From Solimicrobium sp040544425 (GTDB taxonomy: Bacteria > Pseudomonadota > Gammaproteobacteria > Burkholderiales > Burkholderiaceae_D), in contig JBEONO010000006.1 in assembly GCA_040544425.1 (NCBI GenBank), positions 1-64,000 of the forward strand: a DNA stretch of 64,000 nt, written 5' to 3'. Under the pieces are notes generated by a model. It was not told the origin of the DNA. It saw only the letters and a program-made list of their open reading frames with translations, and ran no database searches. Below are positions 25,109-33,706 of this stretch, in pieces; the stretch's first letter is position 1, and each line of letters begins with the position of its first letter. The position numbers and the translations under genes are program-made.

Positions 25109-25627
25109 TTAGCCGAGAATTTCTTCAACGGACTTACCACGTTTCGCAGCGATTTCCGATGGAGTACTCATCTTGGACAAACCATCCAACGTAGCACGAA
25201 CCATATTGTATGGATTGGTAGAGCCGTTTGATTTAGCAACCACATTCACAATTCCCATTACTTCGAAAATTGCGCGCATTGGACCACCAGCAATTACACC
25301 AGTACCTTCTTTAGCTGGCATGATCATCACTTTCGATGCGCCGTGCTGGCCAGTTACTGTGTGCTGCAAAGTCCCGTTTTTCAACGTGACTTTAATCATT
25401 TTACGACGAGCTTCTTCCATTGCCTTTTGTACGGCAACAGGAACTTCTTTCGATTTTCCCTTGCCCATACCGATACGGCCATCGCCGTCACCAACAACGG
25501 TCAACGCTGCAAAACCCATGATACGACCACCCTTAACCACTTTGGTTACGCGGTTGATCGCGATCATCTTTTCGCGCATGCCATCATCTGGTTTGTCAGA
25601 TGCTGTTTTCGCTTGCATTTTTGCCAT
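25109..25627 (-). CDS. rpsE: ribosomal protein S5
   Basis: Small-subunit protein with a role in decoding accuracy and mRNA unwinding. The 172 residues show the double-stranded RNA-binding-like region VTKVVKGGRIMGFAALTVVGD and the glycine-rich loop GDGRIGMGKGKSKEVP, followed by the C-terminal half VIAGGPMRAIFEVMGI. Order rplR-rpsE-rpmD is that of the spc operon. Confidence 0.98.
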   Translation of the reverse strand: MAKMQAKTASDKPDDGMREKMIAINRVTKVVKGGRIMGFAALTVVGDGDGRIGMGKGKSKEVPVAVQKAMEEARRKMIKVTLKNGTLQHTVTGQHGASKVMIMPAKEGTGVIAGGPMRAIFEVMGIVNVVAKSNGSTNPYNMVRATLDGLSKMSTPSEIAAKRGKSVEEILG

Positions 25628-25639
25628 GACGTATTTTCC

Positions 25640-26002
25640 TTAGAACTTCAGGCCAGCTTCACGGGCAGCTTCTGCAAGCGCCTTGATGCGACCATGGTAA
25701 CGGAAACCGGAGCGATCAAATGCAACCTCGGTAACCCCTGCTTTTAATGCTGCTTCAGCAACACGCTTGCCAACTAAGGTAGCTGCTGCGACGTTGCCGC
25801 CATTGCCAGACGCTGCTGCCAGATCTGCACGTACTGTCGCTTCCAAACTGGATGCGGATGCCAATACTCTTGCATCTGGTCCAATAATGTTGGCGTAGAT
25901 GTGCGTATTGGTACGATGCACAGCCAGACGGATTACTTTTAATTCTGCGATCTTGGCACGGGTTTGACGTGCGCGGCGCAGACGTGATTGTTTCTTGTCC
26001 AT
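25640..26002 (-). CDS. rplR: ribosomal protein L18
   Basis: Binds 5S rRNA in the central protuberance. Start set at ATG (MDKKQSRLRRARQTR) with AGGGG upstream, giving 120 residues; a TTG two codons earlier is less likely. Landmarks are LAVHRTNTHIYANII, and GFRYHGRIKALAEAAREAGL at the C-terminus. Confidence 0.97.
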   Translation of the reverse strand: MDKKQSRLRRARQTRAKIAELKVIRLAVHRTNTHIYANIIGPDARVLASASSLEATVRADLAAASGNGGNVAAATLVGKRVAEAALKAGVTEVAFDRSGFRYHGRIKALAEAAREAGLKF

Positions 26003-26014
26003 CGTCAACCCCTA

Positions 26015-26548
26015 TTACTTCTTCTTGGTTTCTTTGAGCACAACCACCTCAGTAGCATAACGTACACCCTTGCCTTTATATGGCTCTGGTTGACGATACG
26101 CACGAACTTCGGCAGCAACTTGCCCCACTTTTTGACGATCAATCCCTTTGATCAGGATCTCTGTCGGCGTTGGAGTTTCACACTTTACGCCTTGAGGCAT
26201 AGGATGAACGACTGGGTGAGAAAAACCCAACGACAGATTCAACTTGTCGCCTTGTGCCTGCGCCTTGAAGCCAACGCCGACCAGGTTTAATTTCTTCTCG
26301 AAGCCTTTAGTAACACCATTGATCATGTTGTTAACCAGGGCACGCAATGTACCAGTCATTGCATTCGCTTCACGCGCTTCATTTACCGGTTCAAATTTCA
26401 ATGAACCGTTGTCATTGGCAACTTTAACCAAACCATTTAAGGCTTGAACTAAAACACCCAATGGACCTTTAACTTCTATTTGCGATTCCGCGATGCTGAC
26501 TTGCACACCTGCTGGAATGGCAATGGCCATTTTACCTACTCGAGACAT
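26015..26548 (-). CDS. rplF: ribosomal protein L6
   Basis: Large-subunit protein near the factor-binding centre. The 177 residues begin MSRVGKMAIAIPAGV, and the C-terminal signature EPYKGKGVRYATEVVVLKE is intact. Two similar alpha/beta halves fill the length. Lies between rpsH and rplR. Confidence 0.98.
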   Translation of the reverse strand: MSRVGKMAIAIPAGVQVSIAESQIEVKGPLGVLVQALNGLVKVANDNGSLKFEPVNEAREANAMTGTLRALVNNMINGVTKGFEKKLNLVGVGFKAQAQGDKLNLSLGFSHPVVHPMPQGVKCETPTPTEILIKGIDRQKVGQVAAEVRAYRQPEPYKGKGVRYATEVVVLKETKKK

Positions 26549-26558
26549 ATTCTTCTCC

Positions 26559-26954
26559 TTAGGCCACGTAGCAAATCACTTCGCCACCGACACCGGTTGC
26601 GCGCGCTTTGCGGTCTGTCATGACGCCTTTTGGTGTGGTAACAATCGCCACGCCCAAGCCATTCATCACGTTAGGAATATCGCCCTTGCCTTTGTAAATG
26701 CGCAGACCAGGACGCGACACACGCTCCAGCCGCTCAATAACAGGACGACCTGCATAATATTTCAAAGCTATTTTCAATTCTGCTTTACCAGCAGTTTCGT
26801 TGACAGCGAAATCTTCAATGTAACCTTCGTCTTTCAGTACGTTGGCTATGGCCACTTTTACCTTAGAAGACGGCATCGCAACTTCCACCTTATGTACAAC
26901 TTGTGCATTGCGAATGCGGGTCAACATATCGGCGATAGGATCGCTCATACTCAT
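26559..26954 (-). CDS. rpsH: ribosomal protein S8
   Basis: 16S rRNA-binding protein that in Escherichia coli also represses the spc operon by binding near rplE. The 131 residues begin MSMSDPIADMLTRIRNAQ and end GLGVAIVTTPKGVMTDRKAR followed by GGEVICYVA, the family signature. The outer of two close ATG codons is used because GGAG lies at the right distance. Confidence 0.98.
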   Translation of the reverse strand: MSMSDPIADMLTRIRNAQVVHKVEVAMPSSKVKVAIANVLKDEGYIEDFAVNETAGKAELKIALKYYAGRPVIERLERVSRPGLRIYKGKGDIPNVMNGLGVAIVTTPKGVMTDRKARATGVGGEVICYVA

Positions 26955-26968
26955 TGCTTATTCTCCTA

Positions 26969-27274
26969 TTACCAGCTAGCTTTTGTCATTCCGGGAACTT
27001 CACCACGCATGGCGACTTCACGGAGCTTAATACGGCCCAATCCGAATTTACGGAAAGTGCCACGCGGACGACCTGTCAATGCGCAACGATTACGCTGACG
27101 TGTCGGGTTTGAGTTCCGTGGCAGTGCCTGCAACTTCAGACGCGCTTCGTAGCGCTCTTCTTCAGTTTTTGATTGGTCATCAACGATGGCCTTCAATGCA
27201 GCGCGCTTACCAGCGAATTTCTTCACTAAATCTGCACGCTTTTGCTCACGGTTAATCAGTGCCAGTTTTGCCAT
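26969..27274 (-). CDS. rpsN: ribosomal protein S14
   Basis: The long, zinc-free form of S14 (101 residues from the MAKLALINREQKR start); the usual CxxC pairs are absent, and only one Cys is seen in NRCALTGRPRG. GAGG lies just upstream of the ATG. A longer frame to the left has no RBS and overlaps rplE. Sits between rplE and rpsH. Confidence 0.97.
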   Translation of the reverse strand: MAKLALINREQKRADLVKKFAGKRAALKAIVDDQSKTEEERYEARLKLQALPRNSNPTRQRNRCALTGRPRGTFRKFGLGRIKLREVAMRGEVPGMTKASW

Positions 27275-27281
27275 GGCGACC

Positions 27282-27821
27282 TCAGTTTCTGAACGGAAAT
27301 TTAAATGCGGCGAGAAGGGCTTTCGCTTCTTCATCGGTCTTAGCTGTCGTGGTAATACTAATATTCAAACCACGCAAAGCATCAATCTTGTCGTATTCGA
27401 TTTCCGGGAAAATGATCTGTTCTTTTACGCCGATGTTGTAGTTACCACGACCATCAAACGCACGACCAGACACACCACGAAAATCTCGCACACGCGGCAA
27501 AGCCACAGTGATCAGACGATCCAGGAATTCGTACATATGCGCACCGCGCAATGTAACCATACATCCAATTGGATAGCCTTCACGAATCTTAAAGCCTGCA
27601 ATCGCTTTACGAGCCTTAGTCACCACTGGTTTTTGACCAGCGATTTTAGTTAAGTCGCCAACTGCATGTTCAATAATCTTTTTGTCCGCTACAGCTTCCG
27701 ACAAACCCATGTTCAGGGTGATCTTGGTGATGCGCGGCACTTCCATCACAGATTTGTAGGAAAATTTTTCGGTCAATGCTGCAACGACTTTTTCTTTGTA
27801 TATAGTTTGTAAACGTGACAT
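27282..27821 (-). CDS. rplE: ribosomal protein L5
   Basis: 5S rRNA-binding protein of the central protuberance that contacts P-site tRNA. 179 residues; landmarks are VPRITKITLNMGLSEAV, GQKPVVTKARKAIAGFKIREG, and GVKEQIIFPEIEYDKID. Two bases separate it from rplX, so translation is probably coupled. Confidence 0.98.
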   Translation of the reverse strand: MSRLQTIYKEKVVAALTEKFSYKSVMEVPRITKITLNMGLSEAVADKKIIEHAVGDLTKIAGQKPVVTKARKAIAGFKIREGYPIGCMVTLRGAHMYEFLDRLITVALPRVRDFRGVSGRAFDGRGNYNIGVKEQIIFPEIEYDKIDALRGLNISITTTAKTDEEAKALLAAFKFPFRN

Positions 27822-27823
27822 GA

Positions 27824-28141
27824 TCAGCTTGCCTTCACAACTTCGCCATTTGATTTAAAGACGCGAACTTTGCTACCGTCCACAATCTTGAAACCAACGC
27901 GATCTGCCTTGCCAGTTGCCGCGTTAAACAACGCAACATTAGACACATGAATAGGCATCACTTTATCTACGATGCCACCAGTTGTACCAGTCATTGGATT
28001 TGGCTTAACAGCTTTTTTAGCTACGTTAACACCAGCGACAACCACGTGATCTGCGTCAACCCATTGCTGAACCACACCGCGCTTACCCTTGTCTTTGCCA
28101 GTCAACACAATGACTTCGTCGTTTTTACGTATCTTGTTCAT
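27824..28141 (-). CDS. rplX: ribosomal protein L24
   Basis: Early-assembly protein with a KOW motif, seen in DEVIVLTGKDKGKRGVV. The 105 residues match the family, and the HVSNVALFN segment is typical. Between rplN and rplE in the spc operon. Confidence 0.98.
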   Translation of the reverse strand: MNKIRKNDEVIVLTGKDKGKRGVVQQWVDADHVVVAGVNVAKKAVKPNPMTGTTGGIVDKVMPIHVSNVALFNAATGKADRVGFKIVDGSKVRVFKSNGEVVKAS

Positions 28142-28150
28142 AACGACCCC

Positions 28151-28519
28151 TTACAGAACTTCAGGAGCTAAGGACACGATTTTCATGAAGCGCTCAGTAC
28201 GCAGTTCGCGTGTGACCGGTCCGAAAATACGAGTGCCGATAGGCTCAAGTTTTGCGTTCAATAAAACTGCTGCATTTCCATCAAACTTAACCAAAGAGCC
28301 ATCTTGACGACGAACACCCTTAGCCGTACGAACTACAACTGCGTTGTAGATTTCACCTTTTTTAACACGCCCTCTTGGCGCAGCAGACTTGATCGTGACC
28401 TTAATAACATCACCGATACCTGCATAACGACGCTTGGAACCGCCCAATACCTTGATACACAAAACTTCGCGTGCACCAGTATTGTCAGCTACTTCGAGCC
28501 GGCTTTCTGTTTGAATCAT
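28151..28519 (-). CDS. rplN: ribosomal protein L14
   Basis: Large-subunit protein contacting the small subunit at bridge B8. The 122 residues begin MIQTESRLEVADNTGAREV, and RYAGIGDVIKVTIKSAAPRG and FGPVTREL are canonical. First gene of the spc group; a 233-base spacer separates it from rpsQ. Confidence 0.98.
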   Translation of the reverse strand: MIQTESRLEVADNTGAREVLCIKVLGGSKRRYAGIGDVIKVTIKSAAPRGRVKKGEIYNAVVVRTAKGVRRQDGSLVKFDGNAAVLLNAKLEPIGTRIFGPVTRELRTERFMKIVSLAPEVL

Positions 28520-28717
28520 AATGTTCTCTTTCCCAACTTAATCCATTAAGCCTGCACGATGCAAACCATGGTCAGTCTTGGTCCCGCCAGGAAGTCAAAT
28601 TGCAACCTACTGCTTAGGTGGACGATTTTTAACTACTCTTCCCACAGAGGCTGTGGAAAAAGCCATTTTGTTCTGTCGTTTGCTAGCCAACTAAGTCTCT
28701 CAAACGACACCCAACTA

Positions 28718-28745
28718 TTATTACATCAATTCTAACCAAATGCAA
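28718..28745 (-). promoter_or_regulatory. candidate promoter for the spc group (rplN onward)
   Basis: On the minus strand TTGCAT and TAATAA are 16 bases apart, just past the rpsQ stop in the 233-base spacer before rplN. A CCACAG/CTGTGG hairpin lies further down at 28642-28656. The match is modest; the unusual spacer length supports a separate promoter. Confidence 0.35.
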
Positions 28746-28752
28746 TAACTAT

Positions 28753-29025
28753 TTACACGATTTGTGCAACTTGCACTACGCGAGTGACAGACCATGCTTT
28801 AGTCTTGGAAATCGGACGACCTTCCTGGATTTCCACAACGTCGCCTTCTTTAGCGACATTGTCTTCATTGTGTGCATGATACTTATTACTACGAACGATA
28901 ATTTTGCCGTACAAAGGATGCTTTACGTGCCGCTCGATCAAAACTGTAACAGTTTTGTTCATTTTGTCTGAGACAACAGTACCGATCAGCGTACGCTTCA
29001 GAGCTGTTTTAGTTTGATCGTTCAT
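28753..29025 (-). CDS. rpsQ: ribosomal protein S17
   Basis: OB-fold primary binder of 16S rRNA. 90 residues with GTVVSDKMNKTVTVLIERHVKHPLYGK and the acidic GDVVEIQEGRPISKTKAW, the family signature. Its ATG overlaps the rpmC stop (ATGA), giving translational coupling. It is the last gene of the S10 group. Confidence 0.98.
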   Translation of the reverse strand: MNDQTKTALKRTLIGTVVSDKMNKTVTVLIERHVKHPLYGKIIVRSNKYHAHNEDNVAKEGDVVEIQEGRPISKTKAWSVTRVVQVAQIV

Positions 29026-29213
29026 TTGTCATCCTTCTGATTCATGACCGTTTTAACGCGTGCGATATCGCGGCGCACTTTTTTTAGCTGTGAAGTGTTG
29101 TTCAATTGCTGAGTCGCCAATTGCATGCGCAAACTAAATTGCGCCTTCAACAACTCGTTCAATTCTTTCGACAACGCTGCCCCATCTTTGCCACGGAGTT
29201 CTGCTGCTTTCAT
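29022..29213 (-). CDS. rpmC: ribosomal protein L29
   Basis: Small helical protein at the tunnel exit, near the docking site of trigger factor and SRP. 63 residues from the ATG preceded by GGGAG; an upstream TTG is rejected. MKAAELRGKDGAALSKEL and LKKVRRDIARVKTVM are typical. Confidence 0.97.
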   Translation of the reverse strand: MKAAELRGKDGAALSKELNELLKAQFSLRMQLATQQLNNTSQLKKVRRDIARVKTVMNQKDDK

Positions 29214-29225
29214 ATACAACTCCCT

Positions 29226-29645
29226 TTATTGGCCGACTTGACGCACGACGAACGTAGTCAATAACGGCAATTTAGCTGCGGCCAAGCGGAAAGCTTCACG
29301 CGCAAGCGTTTCATCAACACCATCCATCTCGTACAACATCTTGCCTGGTTGAATCTCGGCAACGTAGTACTCAGGATTACCCTTACCATTACCCATCCGA
29401 ACTTCGGCTGGCTTTTGTGAAATTGGCTTATCTGGAAAAATACGGATCCAGATCCGACCACCACGTTTAATGTGGCGCGTCATCGCACGACGTGCAGCTT
29501 CAATTTGTCGCGCAGTAATGCGACCGCGACCAATTGCTTTTAAGCCAAATTCACCGAACGAAACTGCGGTACCACGGGAATGCGAAATTCCCTTGTTACG
29601 GCCTTTTTGTTCTTTCCTATACTTTCTACGTGCTGGTTGCAGCAT
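29226..29645 (-). CDS. rplP: ribosomal protein L16
   Basis: Late-assembly protein beside the A-site tRNA. MLQPARRKYRKEQKGRNKG, FGEFGLKAIGRGRITARQIEAARRAM and RGGRIWIRIFPDKP identify it, at 139 residues. Ends three bases from the rpsC stop side, in the standard rpsC-rplP-rpmC order. Confidence 0.98.
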   Translation of the reverse strand: MLQPARRKYRKEQKGRNKGISHSRGTAVSFGEFGLKAIGRGRITARQIEAARRAMTRHIKRGGRIWIRIFPDKPISQKPAEVRMGNGKGNPEYYVAEIQPGKMLYEMDGVDETLAREAFRLAAAKLPLLTTFVVRQVGQ

Positions 29646-29647
29646 GG

Positions 29648-30478
29648 TTATTCTCCCGCTTTCTCAGCCGGGGCAGCTTTAGCTGGAGCTACAGCTGAGC
29701 GTACACGCTTTGCCGCAGCTGGTGCCGGAGCGCCGGTTGTATTTTGCTTGGCACGTACTGGACGATTAGCTGGCTTGCCATCGTCACGACGTGGGCCACG
29801 ACGTTTTTTGTCATCTTCTGGTACAGACTCAATTACCGGAGCATCACCATTTGCCAGACGATCGCCTTTATAAACCCAAACCTTTACACCGATGATTCCG
29901 TATGTGGTTTGTGCTTCGCTAGTCCCGTAATCGATATCGGCACGTAAAGTATGAAGTGGCACACGGCCTTCGCGATACCATTCTTTACGGGCAATTTCGA
30001 TACCATTCAAACGACCACCAGACATGATCTTAATACCCTGAGCGCCTAAACGCATCGCGTTTTGCATAGCACGCTTCATGGCGCGACGAAACATGATACG
30101 TTTTTCTAGTTGCTGAGCAATAGAGTCGGCGATCAGTTGCGCATCAATTTCTGGCTTACGAATTTCTTCGATATTCACGTGTACAGGAACGCCCATTAAT
30201 TTGGACAACTCTGCTTTCAACACTTCTATATCTTCGCCTTTTTTACCAATAACCACGCCTGGGCGCGAGCTATAAATAGTAATACGGGCATTCTTAGCTG
30301 GACGCTCAATAGTTACACGCCCTACTGATGCATTCTTCAGTTTTTTCTTGAGATACGCGCGTACTTTTAAGTCTTCGCCTAACATTGAAGCAAAGTTGGT
30401 ATTACCTGCATACCAGCGTGAAGACCAGTTACGTGTTACCGCAAGGCGGAAACCGGTTGGATGTATCTTCTGTCCCAT
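29648..30478 (-). CDS. rpsC: ribosomal protein S3
   Basis: Head protein at the mRNA entry channel with helicase activity as part of the S3-S4-S5 ring. MGQKIHPTGFRLAVTRNWSS, the KH domain around YSSRPGVVIGKKGEDIE, and the C-terminal core GIIGVKVWVYKGD are clear. At 276 residues it is longer than the 233 of Escherichia coli because of an Ala/Pro/Lys-rich tail, as in other Burkholderiales. Confidence 0.98.
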   Translation of the reverse strand: MGQKIHPTGFRLAVTRNWSSRWYAGNTNFASMLGEDLKVRAYLKKKLKNASVGRVTIERPAKNARITIYSSRPGVVIGKKGEDIEVLKAELSKLMGVPVHVNIEEIRKPEIDAQLIADSIAQQLEKRIMFRRAMKRAMQNAMRLGAQGIKIMSGGRLNGIEIARKEWYREGRVPLHTLRADIDYGTSEAQTTYGIIGVKVWVYKGDRLANGDAPVIESVPEDDKKRRGPRRDDGKPANRPVRAKQNTTGAPAPAAAKRVRSAVAPAKAAPAEKAGE

Positions 30479-30487
30479 CGTGACTCC

Positions 30488-30817
30488 TTAGTTACCGACA
30501 GTCACGTAAATGTGACAGGATTGTTTAGAGATACGATCACCACGGCCTTTTGCACGCGCTGTAAAACGCTTCAAAACCGCACCTTTTTCAACATAAATAG
30601 TTTTGACTCTTAACTCGTCGATGTCAGCACCGTCATTATGTTCGGCGTTTGCAATTGCAGACTCCAGAACACGCTTGATAATTGCTGCACCTTTTTTCGG
30701 GCTGAAGGCCAAAATATTCAATGCTTGATCTACTTTTTTACCGCGAATGAGATCAGCTACCAGACGACCTTTTTGGTCTGATAAACGAACTCCGCGTAGA
30801 ATTGCTTTAGTTTCCAT
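30488..30817 (-). CDS. rplV: ribosomal protein L22
   Basis: Lines the exit tunnel. The second of two adjacent ATG codons is taken because AAGGTG is then five bases away; 109 residues. METKAILRGVRLSDQKGRLVADLIRG and KRFTARAKGRGDRISKQSCHI are canonical. Confidence 0.97.
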   Translation of the reverse strand: METKAILRGVRLSDQKGRLVADLIRGKKVDQALNILAFSPKKGAAIIKRVLESAIANAEHNDGADIDELRVKTIYVEKGAVLKRFTARAKGRGDRISKQSCHIYVTVGN

Positions 30818-30826
30818 CATCGCACC

Positions 30827-31102
30827 TTATTTTTTAGCCTTTTTATCAGCGGCATGACCTTTGAACGTGCGGGTCAATGCGAATTCGCCGAGTTTATGGC
30901 CAACCATGTTTTCTGAAACATATACTGGAACGTGTTGCTTACCGTTATGAACTGCAATGGTCAGACCAATGAAGTCAGGCATAATCGTTGAACGACGTGA
31001 CCAGGTTTTGATTGGCTTTTTGTCTTTAATCGCTTGCGCGGCTTCGACTTTTTTCACCAAGTGGGCATCACAGAATGGCCCTTTTTTCAATGAACGTGTC
31101 AT
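30827..31102 (-). CDS. rpsS: ribosomal protein S19
   Basis: Head protein near the A-site finger. 91 residues: MTRSLKKGPFCDAHLVKKVE, TWSRRSTIMPDFIGLTIAVHNGK and GHKLGEFALTRTFKGH. Lies between rplB and rplV. Confidence 0.98.
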   Translation of the reverse strand: MTRSLKKGPFCDAHLVKKVEAAQAIKDKKPIKTWSRRSTIMPDFIGLTIAVHNGKQHVPVYVSENMVGHKLGEFALTRTFKGHAADKKAKK

Positions 31103-31112
31103 GTGTTACCCC

Positions 31113-31940
31113 TTATTTCTTGCCACGGCGTGAAACGATCATGGAAGTCGTGCGCTTATTGCGACGCGTCTTCTTACCCTTGGTCTGTTGTCCCCATGGT
31201 GACACTGGATGACGACCTGCTGCGGTTTTACCTTCACCACCACCGTGTGGGTGATCGATTGGATTCATGACCACACCACGAACGGTAGGACGAACGCCGC
31301 GCCAACGCATCGCACCAGCTTTACCAATCTTACGCAGATTGTGTTCACCATTTCCTACTTCGCCAACAGTAGCGCGACATTCGATATGCACACGACGAAC
31401 TTCACCAGAACGCAGCCGAACCTGAGCGTAGATGCCTTCACGCGCCATCAATACCACACCAGCGCCGGCAGTACGTGCCATTTGCGCGCCTTTGCCAGGC
31501 AACATCTCTACGCAATGCATAGTTGTACCGACAGGGATATTGCGGATTGGCAGACAGTTACCCGATTTGATCGGAGCTTGAGCACCATTCATAATCTGAT
31601 CACCGACAGCCATACCTTTAGTTGCGATGATGTACTGACGCTCACCATCCGCGTAGCACAATAATGCAATATGCGCTGTACGGTTAGGATCGTATTCGAT
31701 ACGTTCTACTTTGGCGGGGATGCCATCTTTAGTACGCTTAAAGTCAACCATACGGTAGTGCTGCTTATGACCACCACCGATATGACGGGTAGTGATATGA
31801 CCGTTATTGTTACGACCAGCTGTTTTACTTTTTGCTTCAACCAAAGCGGCAAACGGACGACCTTTATAAAGGCCTTCTGTAACCACTTTTACCATACCAC
31901 GGCGACCGGGCGAGGTTGGCTTTACCTTAACGAGCGCCAT
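31113..31940 (-). CDS. rplB: ribosomal protein L2
   Basis: Conserved protein at the peptidyl-transferase centre that binds 23S rRNA and helps subunit joining. 275 residues; NNNGHITTRHIGGGHK, the MRWRGVRPTVRGVVMNPIDHPHGGGEG core with the conserved His, and the basic tail are present. It is preceded by rplW with a one-base gap. Confidence 0.98.
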   Translation of the reverse strand: MALVKVKPTSPGRRGMVKVVTEGLYKGRPFAALVEAKSKTAGRNNNGHITTRHIGGGHKQHYRMVDFKRTKDGIPAKVERIEYDPNRTAHIALLCYADGERQYIIATKGMAVGDQIMNGAQAPIKSGNCLPIRNIPVGTTMHCVEMLPGKGAQMARTAGAGVVLMAREGIYAQVRLRSGEVRRVHIECRATVGEVGNGEHNLRKIGKAGAMRWRGVRPTVRGVVMNPIDHPHGGGEGKTAAGRHPVSPWGQQTKGKKTRRNKRTTSMIVSRRGKK

Positions 31941-31941
31941 A

Positions 31942-32256
31942 TTATGCCTCCTCGGTGAAGTTAATTTCTTGACCTGGCTTCAAGCACACAAACGCACGCT
32001 TGGTATGGTTGCGACGACCGGTAAAACGACCACTGCGTTTTTGTTTACCTTGACGATTCGCTACCTGCACAGATTCAACCTGAACCTTAAAGAGCATTTC
32101 TACAGCCGCTTTAATTTCTGGCTTAGTCGCATCAGGGCTGACACGGAAAACAACCTGCTCGTTTTTTTCCGCAACCATGGTTGCTTTTTCAGAAATTACC
32201 GGAGCCAACAGAACCTTCATCAGGCGCTCTTCGCTAAATTTAACTAATGTGCTCAT
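31942..32256 (-). CDS. rplW: ribosomal protein L23
   Basis: Docking site for trigger factor and SRP at the tunnel exit. 104 residues, with LLAPVISEKATMVAEKNEQVVF and GRFTGRRNHTKRAFVCL. Its start overlaps the rplD stop by four bases (ATGA), so the two are translationally coupled. Confidence 0.98.
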   Translation of the reverse strand: MSTLVKFSEERLMKVLLAPVISEKATMVAEKNEQVVFRVSPDATKPEIKAAVEMLFKVQVESVQVANRQGKQKRSGRFTGRRNHTKRAFVCLKPGQEINFTEEA

Positions 32257-32876
32257 GCCAGCATCTCCTCAATCATTGCCAGTGCCGGCTTAGTGATCAA
32301 AATTTTCTTGAAATACACTAATGAAACTGGGTCAGCATAACGCGGCTCAACAACCATCACATTTGGTAGATTGCGGGAAGCAAGCATCAGATTCTCATCA
32401 AACTGATCAGCGATGATCAGTACCGAATCCAAACAACCCATGGCTTTCAATTTATCTGCCAGCATTTTTGTTTTTGGCGCTTCAACGGCAAAATTTTCAA
32501 CAACAGATAAGCGATCTTCACGAGCCAACTGAGACAGAATCGAGCAGATGCCAGCGCGATACATCTTCTTGTTGACTTTCTGTGAGAAATTTTCATCCGG
32601 TGAATTCGGGAATGCACGTCCACCACCACGCCAGATCGGGGATGATGACATACCGGAACGCGCGCGCCCCGTACCCTTTTGACGCCAAGGCTTTTTCGTT
32701 GTGTGATGCACATCATCACGGCCCAACTGCTTGCGATTACCACTCCGGGCGTTTGCCTGGAATGCCACAACCAATTGATGGATCAATGCTTCGTTGTAAT
32801 CGCGACCGAAAATAGTATCCGGCGCCACAACATTTGAAGACGATTGACCTTGTGCATTTAGGAGCTTGAGTTCCAT
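32253..32876 (-). CDS. rplD: ribosomal protein L4
   Basis: Tunnel protein; in Escherichia coli it also represses the S10 operon at transcription and translation. 207 residues; GRDYNEALIHQLVVAFQANARSG and the tunnel loop KPWRQKGTGRARSGMSSSPIWRGGG are diagnostic. Ends in a four-base overlap with rplW. Confidence 0.98.
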   Translation of the reverse strand: MELKLLNAQGQSSSNVVAPDTIFGRDYNEALIHQLVVAFQANARSGNRKQLGRDDVHHTTKKPWRQKGTGRARSGMSSSPIWRGGGRAFPNSPDENFSQKVNKKMYRAGICSILSQLAREDRLSVVENFAVEAPKTKMLADKLKAMGCLDSVLIIADQFDENLMLASRNLPNVMVVEPRYADPVSLVYFKKILITKPALAMIEEMLA

Positions 32877-32879
32877 AGA

Positions 32880-33536
32880 TTAAGCTTCCTTTTTAGGTTT
32901 AGCTTTAATAGCCGGAGTAACGATTACCTGGCCATTTTTTGCACCTGGTACCGCACCCTTAACCAACAACAACTGGCGCTCAGCATCGATACGTGCGATA
33001 ACCAGATTTTGTACGGTGCGAGTGTCGTCGCCCAGGTGACCGGTCATGCGCTTACCAGGGAATACTCGACCTGGATCCTGCGCCATACCGATAGAACCAG
33101 GCACGTTATGTGAACGGGAATTACCATGCGATGCGCGACCAGATTTGAAGTGGTGACGCTTAATCGTACCAGCGTAACCTTTACCAATCGTAACACCTTG
33201 AACATCCACAGTTTGACCTGCCTCGAACATACCAACCGGCATAACATCACCAGTTTTCAGCTCAGCAGCTTTGTCTGCATCAATGCGGAATTCTTTTAAT
33301 ACTGTACCAGCTTCAACACCTGCTTTAGCGAGGTGACCTGCAGCCGCTTTTGTTACGCGGGATGCACGGCGCTGACCATATGCGACCTGCACTGCTGAAT
33401 AACCATCAGTAGCAAGCGTTTTGATTTGTGTCACGCGATTGTTTGAGACATCTAATACTGTGACCGGAATTGAATCTCCGTCATCCGTATAAATGCGCAT
33501 CATTCCAACCTTGCGACCAATTAGGGCCAAGCTCAT
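32880..33536 (-). CDS. rplC: ribosomal protein L3
   Basis: Nucleates large-subunit assembly; its tip reaches the peptidyl-transferase centre. Start set at ATG of MSLALIGRKVGMMRIYTDDG with GGAG seven bases upstream, giving 218 residues; a longer frame would run through a promoter-like region. HHFKSGRASHGNSRSHNVPGSIG contains the glutamine-free loop region of L3; MAGHLG-type signature appears as KRMTGHLGDDTRT. Confidence 0.97.
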   Translation of the reverse strand: MSLALIGRKVGMMRIYTDDGDSIPVTVLDVSNNRVTQIKTLATDGYSAVQVAYGQRRASRVTKAAAGHLAKAGVEAGTVLKEFRIDADKAAELKTGDVMPVGMFEAGQTVDVQGVTIGKGYAGTIKRHHFKSGRASHGNSRSHNVPGSIGMAQDPGRVFPGKRMTGHLGDDTRTVQNLVIARIDAERQLLLVKGAVPGAKNGQVIVTPAIKAKPKKEA

Positions 33537-33665
33537 TTTATTCTCCATTCCCACCTGCGATTGGGCGGGGCTGACTGTGTATGTACTAGCTATTGTTTGA
33601 TAACTAGCACTTAAAACATGCAGCCATACTGGAAATATCCATATATAGCTACACCGAAGCCCGAA

Positions 33666-33692
33666 ATTATAGCACGCAAAAACGATTTGCAA
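33666..33692 (-). promoter_or_regulatory. candidate promoter between rpsJ and rplC
   Basis: On the minus strand TTGCAA and a perfect TATAAT preceded by TGC are 15 bases apart, ending about 130 bases before rplC. The -10 is the extended type common in Burkholderiales. The spacer is short by two bases, so an alternative -35 (TATTGC, 17 bases) is possible. It would start a transcript with a leader of about 120 bases. Confidence 0.5.
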
Positions 33693-33706
33693 TACTTAAT
33701 TTTGGA

